Shown one piece after another: positions 51,160 to 63,860 of a DNA stretch of 64,000 nucleotides; within the stretch, counting starts at the first letter, position 1, and each line of letters starts with the position of its first letter. The translations under genes were made by a program, and so were the position numbers. Source of the DNA: Larix kaempferi. Lineage: Eukaryota; Streptophyta; Pinopsida; Pinales; Pinaceae. The notes below the pieces were generated by a model, which did not search any database, was not told where the DNA came from, and worked only from the letters and a program-made list of their open reading frames with translations. The stretch spans positions 2,728,001 through 2,792,000 of the forward strand of contig BSBM01000200.1 in assembly GCA_027924585.1 (NCBI GenBank). The letters are read 5' to 3'.

Positions 51160-54100
51160 TGGAATCAACAAAGTATGCACATTCTACGTCATAAAGACTT
51201 TCTATAGTTTGCGCATTCGTCCGGAAATAAGAAAAGCTTACTTCCACCGTTTTTTAAAATCACAGCTTCTAGAAGGTTTACATGATTTCGTAAAAAACAC
51301 GAGTTTTTAGAAAATGTGTTTTATTTCATAAATGGAATCTACAAAGTATGCACGTTCTACGTCAAAACGACTTTCTATAGTTTGCGCATGCGTCCGGAAA
51401 TAAGAAAAGCTTACTTCCCCCGTTTTTTAAAATCACAGCTTCTAGAAGGTTTACATGATTTCTTAAAAAACACGAGTTTTTAGAAAATATGTTTTATTTC
51501 AGAAATGGAATCAACAAAGAATGCACATTCTACGTCATAACAACTTTCTTTAGTTTGCGCATAAGTTTGGAAATAAGAAAAGCTTACTTCCCCTGTTTTT
51601 TAAAATCACAGCTTCTAGAAGGTTTACATGATTTCTTAAAAAACACGAGTTTTTAGAAAATGTGTTTTATTTCATAAATGGAATATACAAAGTATGGACA
51701 TTCTACGTCATAACCACTTTCTATAGGTTGTGCATTCGTCCGGAAATAAGAAAAGCTTACTTCCAGGGTTTTTTAAAATCATAGCTTCTAGAAGGTTTAC
51801 ATGATTTCGTAAAAAACACGAGTTTTTAGAAAATGTGCTTTATTTCATAAATGGAATCTACAAAGTATGCACATTGTACGTCATAACGACTTTCTATAGT
51901 TTGCGCATGCGTCCGGAAATAAGAAAAGCTTACTTCCCCCTGTTTTTTAAAATCACAGCTTCTAGAAGATTTACATGATTTCTGAAAAAACACGAGTTTT
52001 TAGAAAATGTGTTTTATTTCATAAATGGAATCAACAAAGTATGCACATTCTACATCATAACGACTTTCTATAGTTTGCGCATGCATTCGGAAATAAGAAA
52101 AGCTTACTTCCCCCATTTTTTAAAATCACAGCTTCTAGAAGGTTTACATGATTTCTTAAAAACCTCGAGTTTTTAGAAAATGTGTTTTATTTCATAAATG
52201 GAATCAACAAAGTATGCACATTCTACGTGATAACAACTTTCTATAGTTTGCGCATGCTTCCGGAAATAAGAAAAGCTTACTTCCACCGTTTTTTAAAATC
52301 ACAGCTTCTAGAAGGTTTACATGATTTCGTAAAAACCACGAGTTTTTAGAAAATGTGTTTTATTTCATAAATGGAATCTACAAAGTATGCACATTCTACT
52401 TCATAATGACTTTCTATAGTTTGCGCATGCGTCCGGAAATAAGAAAAGCTTACTTCCATCGTTTTTAAAAATCACAGCTTCTAGAAGGTTTACATGATTT
52501 CGTAAAAAACACGATTTTTTAGAAAATGTGTTTTATTTCATAAATGGAATCTTCAAAGTATGCACATTCTACGTCATAACGACTTTCTATAGTTTTTTGC
52601 ATGCGTCCGGAAATAATAAAAGCTTACTTCCCCCATTTTTTAAAATCACAGCTTCTAGAAGGTTTACATGATTTCTTAAAAAACACGAGTTTTTAGAAAA
52701 TATGTTTTATTTCATAAATGCTATAAACAAAGTATGCACATTCTACGTTATAACGACTTTCTATAGTTTGCGCATGCGTCCGGAAATAAGAAAAGCTTAC
52801 TTCCCCCGTTTTTTAAAATCACAGCTTCTAGAAGGTTTACATGATTTCTTAAAAAACACGAGTTTTTAGAAAATATGTTTTATTTCGTAAATGTAATAAA
52901 CAAAGTATGCACATTCTACGTCATAACGACTTTCTATAGATTGCGGATAAGTTTGGAAATTAGAAAAGCTTACTTCCCCCGTTTTTTAAAATCACAGCTT
53001 CTAGAAGGTTTATATGATTTCGTAAAAAACACGAGTTTTTAGAAAATGTGTTTTATTTCATAAATGGAATCAACAAAGTATGCACATTCTACGTCATAAG
53101 AACTTTCTATAGTTTGCGCATTCGTTTGGAAATAAGAGAAGCTTACTTCCACCGTTTTTTAAAATCACAACATCTAGAAGGTTTACATGATTTCGTAAAA
53201 AACACGAGTTTTTAGAAAATGTGCTTTATTTCATAAATGTAATCTACAAAGTATGCACATTCTACGTCATAACGACTTTCTATAGTTTGCGCATGCGTCC
53301 GGAAATAAGAAAAGCTTACTTCCACCATTTTTTAAAATCACAGCTTCTAGAAGGTTTACATGATTTCCTAAAAAACATGAGTTTTTAGAAAATGTGTTTT
53401 ATTTCATAAATGGAATCAACAAAGTATGCACATTCTACGTCATAAAGATTTTCTATAGTTTGCGCATGAGATTGGAAATAAGAAAAGCTTACTTCCCCCG
53501 TTTTTTTAAATCACAGCTTCTAGAAGGTTTACATGATTTCTTAAAAAACACGAGTTTTTAGAAAATGTGTTTTATTTCATAAATGAAATCAACAAAGTAT
53601 GCACATTCTACGTCATAACGACTTTCTATAGTTTGCGCATGCGTTTGGAAATAAGAAATGCTTACTTCCCCCGTTTTTTAAAATCACAGCTTCTAGAAGG
53701 TTTACATGATTTCTTAAAAAACACGAGTTTTTAGAAAATGTGTTTTATTTGATAAATGGAATCAACAAAGTATGCACATTCTACGTCATAACGACTTTCT
53801 ATAGTTTGCGTATGTGTCCGGAAATAAGAAAAGCTTACTTCCCCCGTTTTTTAAAATCACTGCTTCGAGAAGGTTTACATGATTTCTTAAAAAACATGAG
53901 TTTTTAGAAAATGTGTTTTATTTCATAAATGGAATCAGCAAAGTATGCACATTCTACGTCATAACGACTTTCTATAGTTTGCGCATGCATTTGGAAATAA
54001 GAAAAGCTTACTTCCCCCGTTTTTTAAAATCACAACTTCTAGAAGGTTTACAGGATTTGTTAAAAAACACGAGTTTTTAGAAAATGTGTTTTATTTCATA

Positions 54101-54250
54101 AATGGAATCTACAAAGTATGCACATTCTACGTCATAACAACTTTCTATAGTTTGCGCATTCGTCCGGAAATAAGAAAAGCTTACTTCCACCGTTTTTTAA
54201 AATCACAGCTTCTAGAAGGTTTACATGATTTCTTAAAAAACACGAGTTTT
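51160..54250 (+). repeat. Segment repeated at 60.7-63.8 kb (55-monomer offset), left copy
   Basis: An offset of about 9,519-9,520 bp (55 monomers plus 4-5 bases) aligns CATAAAGAC, GTCAAAACGAC, CTTTCTTTAGTTTG (51543 and 61062), AATATACAAAG, CCCCCTGTTTTTT, AATAATAAAAGC (52612 and 62132), ATGCTATAAAC, AATGTAATAAAC, GAAATTAG and CACTGCTTCGAG, in that order over about 3 kb. Confidence 0.8.
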
Positions 54251-55009
54251 TAGAAAATGTGTTTGATTTCATAAATGGAATCAACAAAGTATGCACATTC
54301 TACGTCATAACGACTTTCTATAGTTTGCGGATGCATTTGGAAATAAGAAAAGCTTACTTCCCCAGTTTTTTAAAATCACAGCTTCTAGAAGGTTTACAGG
54401 ATTTGTTAAAAAACACGAGTTTTTAGAAAATGTGTTTTATTTCATCAATGGAATCAACAAAGTATGCGCATTCTACGTCATAACGACTTTTATATTTTGC
54501 GCATGCGTCCGGAAATAAGAAAAGCTTACTTCCACCGTTTTTTAAAATCATAGCTTCTAGAAGGTTTAGATGATTTCGTAAAAAACACGAGTTTTTAAAA
54601 AATGTGTTTTATTTCATAAATGAAATCTACAAAGTATGCACATTCTACGTCATAACGACTTTCTATACTTTGCGCATGCGTCCGGAAATAAGAAAAGCTT
54701 ACTTCCCCCATTTTTTAAAATCACAGCTTCTAGAAGGTTTACATGATTTCGTAAAAAACACGATTTTTTAGAAAATGTGTTTTATTTCATAAATGGAATC
54801 TTCAAAGTATGCACATTCTACGTCATAACGACTTTCTATAGTTTTTCGCATGCGTCCGGAAATAATAAAAGCTTACTTCCCCCGTTTTTTAAAATCACAG
54901 CTTCTAGAAGGTTTACATGATTTCTTAAAAAACACGAGTTTTTAGAAAATATGTTTTATTTCATAAATGCTATAAACAAAGTATGTACATTCTACGTTAT
55001 AACGACTTT

Positions 55010-55838
55010 CTATAGTTTGCGCATGCGTCCGGAAATAAGAAAAGCTTACTTCCCCCGTTTTTTAAAATCACAGCTTCTAGAAGGTTTACATGATTTCTTA
55101 AAAAACACGAGTTTTTAGAAAATATGTTTTATTTCGTAAATGGAATAAAAAAAGTATGCACATTCTACGTCATAACGACTTTCTATAGCTTGCGCATAAG
55201 TTTGGAAATTAGAAAAGCTTACTTCCCCCGTTTTTCAAAATCACAGCTTCTAGAAGGTTTATATGATTTCGTAAAAAACACGAGTTTTTAGAAAATGTGT
55301 TTTATTTCATAAATGGAATCAACAAAGTATGCACATTCTACGTCATAACAACTTTCTATAGTTTGCGCATTCGTTTGGAAATAAGAAAAGCTTACTTCCA
55401 CCGTTTTTTAAAATCACAACATCTAGAAGGTTTACATGATTTCGTAAAAAACACGAGTTTTTAGAAAATGTGCTTTATTTCATAAATGTAATCTACAAAG
55501 TATGCACATTCTACGTCATAACGACTTTCTATAGTTTGCGCATGCGTCCGGAAATAAGAAAAGCTTACTTCCACCATTTTTTAAAATCACAGCTTCTAGA
55601 AGGTTTACATGATTTCCTAAAAAACATGAGTTTTTAGAAAATGTGTTTTATTTCATAAATGGAATCAACAAAGTATGCACATTCTAGGTCATAACGACTT
55701 TCTATAGTTTGCGCATGCGATTGGAAATAAGAAAAGCGTACTTCCCCCGTTTTTTTAAATCACAGCTTCTAGAAGGTTTACATGATTTCTTAAAAAACAC
55801 GAGTTTTTAGAAAATGTGTTTTATTTCATAAATGGAAT
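55010..55838 (+). repeat. Six-monomer tandem duplication, copy 1 (1,038-bp offset)
   Basis: Matches 56048-56876 at 1,038 bp (6 x 173). The private markers GGAATAAAAAAAG, TATAGCTTGCGC, GAAATTAG, CACAACATC, TTCTAGGTC and AAAAGCGTAC occur in both copies. I saw no clear substitution between them. Before 55010 the left copy has GTTATAACGAC, while the right has the consensus. Confidence 0.88.
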
Positions 55839-56047
55839 CAACAAAGTATGCACATTCTACGTCATAACGACTTTCTATAGTTTGCGCATGCGTTTGGAAA
55901 TAAGAAAAGCTTACTTCCCCCGTTTTTTAAAATCACAGCTTCTAGAAGGTTTACATGATTTCTTAAAAAACATGAGTTTTTAGAAAATGTGTTTTATTTT
56001 ATAAATGGAATCAACAAAGTATGCACATTCTAGGTCATAACGACTTT

Positions 56048-56876
56048 CTATAGTTTGCGCATGCGTCCGGAAATAAGAAAAGCTTACTTCCCCCGTTTTT
56101 TAAAATCACAGCTTCTAGAAGGTTTACATGATTTCTTAAAAAACACGAGTTTTTAGAAAATATGTTTTATTTCGTAAATGGAATAAAAAAAGTATGCACA
56201 TTCTACGTCATAACGACTTTCTATAGCTTGCGCATAAGTTTGGAAATTAGAAAAGCTTACTTCCCCCGTTTTTCAAAATCACAGCTTCTAGAAGGTTTAT
56301 ATGATTTCGTAAAAAACACGAGTTTTTAGAAAATGTGTTTTATTTCATAAATGGAATCAACAAAGTATGCACATTCTACGTCATAACAACTTTCTATAGT
56401 TTGCGCATTCGTTTGGAAATAAGAAAAGCTTACTTCCACCGTTTTTTAAAATCACAACATCTAGAAGGTTTACATGATTTCGTAAAAAACACGAGTTTTT
56501 AGAAAATGTGCTTTATTTCATAAATGTAATCTACAAAGTATGCACATTCTACGTCATAACGACTTTCTATAGTTTGCGCATGCGTCCGGAAATAAGAAAA
56601 GCTTACTTCCACCATTTTTTAAAATCACAGCTTCTAGAAGGTTTACATGATTTCCTAAAAAACATGAGTTTTTAGAAAATGTGTTTTATTTCATAAATGG
56701 AATCAACAAAGTATGCACATTCTAGGTCATAACGACTTTCTATAGTTTGCGCATGCGATTGGAAATAAGAAAAGCGTACTTCCCCCGTTTTTTTAAATCA
56801 CAGCTTCTAGAAGGTTTACATGATTTCTTAAAAAACACGAGTTTTTAGAAAATGTGTTTTATTTCATAAATGGAAT
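56048..56876 (+). repeat. Six-monomer tandem duplication, copy 2
   Basis: Second copy, ending where CAAC becomes CTAC near 56877. The 209 bp between the matched parts (55839-56047) is one monomer plus remainder carrying TTTTATAAATGG and TTCTAGGTC. Confidence 0.88.
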
Positions 56877-57429
56877 CTACAAAGTATGCACATTCTTCCT
56901 CATAACGACTTTCTATAGTTTGCGCATTCGTCCGGAAATAAGAAAAGCTTACTTCCCCCGTTTTTTAAAATCACAGCTTCTAAAAGGTTTACAGGATTTG
57001 TTAAAAAACACGAGTTTTTAGAAAATGTGTTTTATTTCATAAATGGAATCAACAAAGTATGCACATTCTACGTCGTAACGACTTTCTATAGTTTGCGCAT
57101 GCGTCCGGATATAAGAAAAGCTTACTACCACCGTTTTTTAAATTCACAGCTTCTAGAAGGTTTACATGATTTCTTAAAAAACACGAGTTTTTAGAAAATG
57201 TGTTTTATTTCATAAATGGAATCAACAAAGTATGCACATTCTACGTCATAACGACTTTCTATAGTTTGCGCATGCGTTTGGAAATAAGAAAAGCTTACTT
57301 CCCCCGTTTTTTAAAATCACAGCTTCTAGAAGGTTTACATGATTTCTTAAAAAACATGAGTTTTTAGAAAATGTGTTTTATTTTATAAATGGAATCAACA
57401 AAGTATGCAAATTCTACGTCATAACGACT

Positions 57430-60400
57430 TTCTATAGTTTGCGTATGCGTCCAGAAATAAGAAAAGCTTACTTCCCCCGTTTTTTAAAATCACAGCTTCG
57501 AGAAGGTTTATAAGATTTCTTTAAAAACACGAGTTTTTAGAAAATGTGTTTTATTTCATAAATGGAATCGACAAAGTATGCACATTCTACGTCTTAACGA
57601 CTTTCTATAGTTTGCGCATGCATTTGGAAATAAGAAAAGCTTACTTCCCCCGTTTTTTAAAATCACAGCTTCTAGAAGTTTTACATGATTTCTTAAAAAA
57701 CACGAGTTTTTAGAAAATGTGTTTTATTTCATAAATGGAATCTACAAAGTATGCACATTCTACGTCATAACGACTTTCTATAGTTTGTGCATCCGTCCGG
57801 AGAAAAGAAAAGCTTACTTCCATCATTTTTTAAAATCACAATTTCTAGAAGGTTTACATGATTTCCTAAAAAACATGAGTTTTTAGAAAATGTGTTTTAT
57901 TTCATAAATGGAATCAACAAAGTATGCACATTCTACGTCATAACGACTTTCTATAGTTTGCGCATGCGTACGGAAATAGGAAAAGCTTACTTCCACCGTT
58001 TTTTTAAATCACAACTTCTAGAAGGTTTACATGATTTTGTAAAAAACACGATTTTTTAGAAAATGTGTTTTATTTCATAAATGGAATCTTCAAAGTGTGC
58101 ACATTCTACGTCATAAGGACTTTCTATAGTTTGCGCATGCCTTTGGAAATAAGAAAATGTTACTTCCCCCTTTTTTTAAAATCACAGCTTCTAGAAGGTT
58201 TACATGATTTCGTAAAAAACACGAGTTTTTAGAAAATGTGTTTTATTTCATAAATGGAATCTACAAAGTATGCACATTCTACGTCATAACGACTTTCTAT
58301 AGTTTGTGCATCCGTCCGGAAATAAGAAAAGCTTACTTCCATCATTTTTGAAAATCACAATTTCTAGGAGGTTTACATGATTTCCTAAAAAACATGAGTT
58401 TTTAGAAAATGTGTTTTATTTCATAAATGGAATCAACAAAGTATGCACATTCTACGTCATAACGACTTTCTATAGTTTGCGCATGCGTACAGAAATAGGA
58501 AAAGCTTACTTCCACCGTTTTTTTAAATCACAGCTTCTAGAAGGTTTACATGATTTCCTAAAAAACATGAGTTTTTAGAAAATGTGTTTTATTTCATAAA
58601 TGGAATCAACAAAGTATGCACATTCTACGTCATAACGAGTTTCTATAGTTTGCGCATGCGTTTGGAAATAAGAGAAGCTCACTTCCCCCGTTTTTTTAAA
58701 TCACAGCTTCTAGAAGGTTTACATGATTTCTTAAAAAACACGAGTTTTTAGAAAATGTGTTTTATTTCATAAAAGGAATCAACAAAGTATGCAAATTCTA
58801 CGTCATAACGACTTTCTATAGTTTGCGTATGCGTCCAGAAATAAGAAAAGCTTACTTCCCCCGTTTTTTAAGATCACAGCTTCGAGAAGGTTTACAAGAT
58901 TTCTTAAAAAACACGAATTTTTAGAAAATGTGTTTTATTTCATAAATGGAATCAACAAAGTATGCACATTCTACGTCTTAACGACTTTCTATAGTTTGCG
59001 CATGCATTTGGAAATAAGAAAAGCTTACTTCCCCCGTTTTTTAAAATCACAGCTTCTAGAAGGTTTACATGATTTCTTAAAAAACACGAGTTTTTAGAAA
59101 ATGTGTTTTATTTCATAAGTGGAAACAACAAAGTATGCACATTCTACGTAATAACGACTTTCTATAGTTTCCGCATTCGACCGGAAAAAAGAAAATCTTA
59201 CTTCCACCGTTTTTTAAAATCACAACTTCTAGAAGGTTTACATCATTTCATAAAAAACACGAGTTTTTAGAAAATGTGTTTTATTTCATAAATGGAATCA
59301 ACAAAGTATGCACATTCTACGTCATAAGGACTTTCTATAGTTTGCGCATGCCTTTTGAAATAAGAAAATGTTACTTCCCCCTTTTTTTAAAATCACAGCT
59401 TCTAGAAGGTTTACATGATTTCGTAAAAAACACGAGTTTTTAGAAAATGTGTTTTATTTCATAAATGGAATCTACAAAGTATGCGCATTCTACGTCATAA
59501 CGACTTTCAATAGTTTGCGCATCCGTCCGGAAATAAGAAAAGCTTACTTCCATCATTTTTTAAAATCACAACTTCTAGAAGGTTTACATGATTTCCTAAA
59601 AAACACGAGTTTTTAGAAAATGTGTTTTATTTCAAAAATGGAATCAACAAAGTATCCACATTCTACGTCATAACGACTTTCTATAGTTTGCGCATGCGTC
59701 CGGAAATAGGAAAAGCTTACTTCCACCGTTTTTTTAAATCACAGCTTCTAGAAGGTTTACATGATTTCGTAAAAAAACACGATTTTTTAGAAAATGTGTT
59801 TTATTTCATAAATGGAATCTTCAAAGTATGCACATTCTACGTCATAACGACTTTCTATAGTTTTGCGCATGCGTCCGGAAATAAGAAAAGCTTACTTCCC
59901 CCGTTTTTTAAAATCACAGCTTCTAAAAGGTTTACATGATTTCTTAAAAAACACGAGTTTTTAGAAAATATGTTTTATTTCATAAATGGAATAAACAAAG
60001 TATGCACATTGTACGTCATAACGACTTTCTATAGTTTGCGCATGCGTCCGGAAATAAGAAAAGCTTACTTCCCCCGTTTTTTAAAATCACAGCTTCTAGA
60101 AGGTTTACATGATTTCTTAAAAACACGAGTTTTTAGAAAATATGTTTTATTTCGTAAATGGAATTAACAAAGTATGCACATTCTATGTCATAACGACTTT
60201 CTATAGATTGCGCATAAGTTTGGAAATAAGAAAAGCTCACTTCCCCCGTTTTTTAAAATCACAGCTTCTAGAAGGTTTACATGATTTCGTAAAAAACATG
60301 AGTTTTTAGAAAATGTGTTTTATTTCATAAATGGAATCTACAAAGTATGCACATTCTACGTCATAACGACTTTCTATAGTTTGCGCATGCGTCCGGAAAT

Positions 60401-60600
60401 AAGAAAAGCTTACTTCCACCATTTTTTAAAATCACAGCTTCTATAAGGTTTACATGATTTCCTAAAAAACACGAGTTTTTAGAAAATGTGTTTTATTTCA
60501 TAAATGGAATCAACAAAGTATGCACATTCTACGTCATAACGACTTTCTATAGTTTGCGCATGCGTTTGGAAATAAGAAAAGCTTACTTCCCCCGTTTTTT
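57430..60600 (+). repeat. Segment related to 36.8-38.8 kb, with an internal eight-monomer repeat
   Basis: The series of rare variants listed for 36.8-38.8 kb recurs here. Inside it, GTCCAGAAATAAG with CTTCGAGAAGG and GTCTTAACGAC occur twice, near 57451 and 58835, 1,384 bp apart (8 x 173). An extra A near 59777 opens a chance 105-codon reading frame. Confidence 0.72.
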
Positions 60601-60679
60601 TAAATCACAGCTTCTAGAAGGTTTACATGATTTCTTAAAAAACATGAGTCTTTAGAAAATGTGTTTTATTTCATAAATG

Positions 60680-63600
60680 GAATCAACAAAGTATGCACAT
60701 TCTACGTCATAAAGACTTTCTATAGTTTGCGCATTCGTCCAGAAATAAGAAAAGCTTACTTCCACCGTTTTTTTAAAATCACAGCTTCTAGAAGGTTTAC
60801 ATCATTTCGTAAAAAACACGAGTTTTTAGAAAATGTGTTTTATTTCATAAATGGAATCTACAAAGTATGCACGTTCTACGTCAAAACGACTTTCTATAGT
60901 TTGCGCATGCGTCCGGAAATAAGAAAAGCTTACTTCCCCCGTTTTTTAAAATCACAGCTTCTAGAAGGTTTACATGATTTCTTAAAAAACACGAGTTTTT
61001 AGAAAATATGTTTTATTTCAGAAATGGAATCAACAAAGTATGCACATTCTACGTCATAACAACTTTCTTTAGTTTGCGCATAAGTTTGGAAATAAGAAAA
61101 GCTTACTTCCCCTGTTTTTTAAAATCACAGCTTCTAGAAGGTTTACATGATTTCTTAAAAAACACGAGTTTTTAGAAAATGTGTTTTATTTCATAAATGG
61201 AATATACAAAGTATGCACATTCTACGTCATAACCACTTTCTATAGGTTGTGCATTCGTCCGGAAATAAGAAAAGCTTACTTCCAGCGTTTTTTAAAATCA
61301 TAGCTTCTAGAAGGTTTACATGATTTCGTAAAAAACACGAGTTTTTAGAAAATGTGCTTTATTTCATAAATGGAATCTACAAAGTATGCACATTCTACGT
61401 CATAACGACTTTCTATAGTTTGTGCATGCGTCCGGAAATAAGAAAAGCTTACTTCCCCCTGTTTTTTAAAATCACAGCTTCTAGAAGATTTACATGATTT
61501 CTTAAAAAACACGAGTTTTTAGAAAATGTGTTTTATTTCATAAATGGAATCAACAAAGTATGCACATTCTACATCATAAAGACTTTCTATAGTTTGCGCA
61601 TGCATCCGGAAATAAGAAAAGCTTACTTCCCCCATTTTTTAAAATCACAGCTTCTAGAAGGTTTACATGATTTCTTAAAAAACTCGAGTTTTTAGAAAAT
61701 GTGTTTTATTTCATAAATGGAATCAACAAAGTATGCACATTCTACGTGATAACGACTTTCTATAGTTTGCGCATGCTTCCGGAAATAAGAAAAGCTTACT
61801 TCCACCGTTTTTTAAAATCACAGCTTCTAGAAGGTTTACATGATTTCGTAAAAAACACGAGTTTTTAGAAAATGTGTTTTATTTCATAAATGGAATCTAC
61901 AAAGTATGCACATTCTACTTCTTAATGACTTTCTATAGTTTGCGCATGCGTCCGGAAATAAGAAAAGCTTACTTCCATCGTTTTTAAAAATCACAGCTTC
62001 TAGAAGGTTTACATGATTTCGTAAAAAAACACGATTTTTTAGAAAATGTGTTTTATTTCATAAATGGAATCTTCAAAGTATGCACATTCTACGTCATAAC
62101 GACTTTCTATAGTTTTTCGCATGCGTCCGGAAATAATAAAAGCTTACTTCCCCCGTTTTTTAAAATCACAGCTTCTAGAAGGTTTACATGATTTCTTAAA
62201 AAACACGAGTTTTTAGAAAATATGTTTTATTTCATAAATGCTATAAACAAAGTATGCACATTCTACGTTATAACGACTTTCTATAGTTTGCGCATGCGTC
62301 CGGAAATAAGAAAAGCTTACTTCCCCCGTTTTTTAAAATCACAGCTTCTAGAAGGTTTACATGATTTCTTAAAAAACACGAGTTTTTAGAAAATATGTTT
62401 TATTTCGTAAATGTAATAAACAAAGTATGCACATTCTACGTCATAACGACTTTCTATAGATTGCGCATAAGTTTGGAAATTAGAAAAGCTTACTTCCCCC
62501 GTTTTTTAAAATCACAGCTTCTAGAAGGTTTATATGATTTCGTAAAAAACACGAGTTTTTAGAAAATGTGTTTTATTTCATAAATGGAATCAACAAAGTA
62601 TGCACATTCTACGTCATAACAACTTTCTATAGTTTGCGCATTCGTTTGGAAATAAGAAAAGCTTACTTCCACCGTTTTTTAAAATCACAACATCTAGAAG
62701 GTTTACATGATTTCGTAAAAAACACGAGTTTTTAGAAAATGTGCTTTATTTCATAAATGTAATCTACAAAGTATGCACATTCTACGTCATAACGACTTTC
62801 TATAGTTTGCGCATGCGTCCGGAAATAAGAAAAGCTTACTTCCACCATTTTTTAAAATCACAGCTTCTAGAAGGTTTACATGATTTCCTAAAAAACACGA
62901 GTTTTTAGAAAATGTGTTTTATTTCATAAATGGAATCAACAAAGTATGCACATTCTACGTCATAACGATTTTCTATAGTTTGCGCATGCGATTGGAAATA
63001 AGAAAAGCTTACTTCCCCCGTTTTTTTAAATCACAGCTTCTAGAAGGTTTACATGATTTCTTAAAAAACACGAGTTTTTAGAAAATGTGTTTTATTTCAT
63101 AAATGAAATCAACAAAGTATGCACATTCTACGTCATAACGACTTTCTATAGTTTGCGCATGCGTTTGGAAATAAGAAAAGCTTACTTCCCCCGTTTTTTA
63201 AAATCACAGCTTCTAGAAGGTTTACATGATTTCTTAAAAAACACGAGTTTTTAGAAAATGTTTTTTATTTGATAAATGGAATCAACAAAGTATGCACATT
63301 CTACGTCATAACGACTTTCTATAGTTTGCGTATGTGTCCGGAAATAAGAAAAGCTTACTTCCCCCGTTTTTTAAAATCACTGCTTCGAGAAGGTTTACAT
63401 GATTTCTTAAAAAACACGAGTTTTTAGAAAATGTGTTTTATTTCATAAATGGCATCAACAAAGTATGCACATTCTACGTCATAACGACTTTCTATAGTTT
63501 GCGCATGCATTTGGAAATAAGAAAAGCTTACTTCCCCCGTTTTTAAAAATCACAACTTCTAGAAGGTTTACAGGATTTGTTAAAAAAACACGAGTTTTTA

Positions 63601-63775
63601 GAAAATGTGTTTTATTTCATAAATGGAATCTACAAAGTATGCACATTCTACGTCATAACAACTTTCTATAGTTTGCGCATTCGTCCGGAAATAAGAAAAG
63701 CTTACTTCCCCCGTTTTTTAAAATCACAGCTTCTAGAAGGTTTAGATGATTTCTTAAAAAACACGAGTTTTTAGA
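60680..63775 (+). repeat. Segment repeated from 51.2-54.2 kb, right copy
   Basis: Right-hand copy of the 55-monomer-offset block. Small length changes relative to the left copy (extra A near 62026, AACTCGAG against AACCTCGAG) account for the offset drift. After about 63780 the two diverge. Confidence 0.8.
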
Positions 63776-63860
63776 AAATGTGTTTTATTTCATAAATAGA
63801 ATCAACAAAGTATGCACATTCTACGTCATAACGACTTTCTATAGTTTGCGCATGCGTCCG

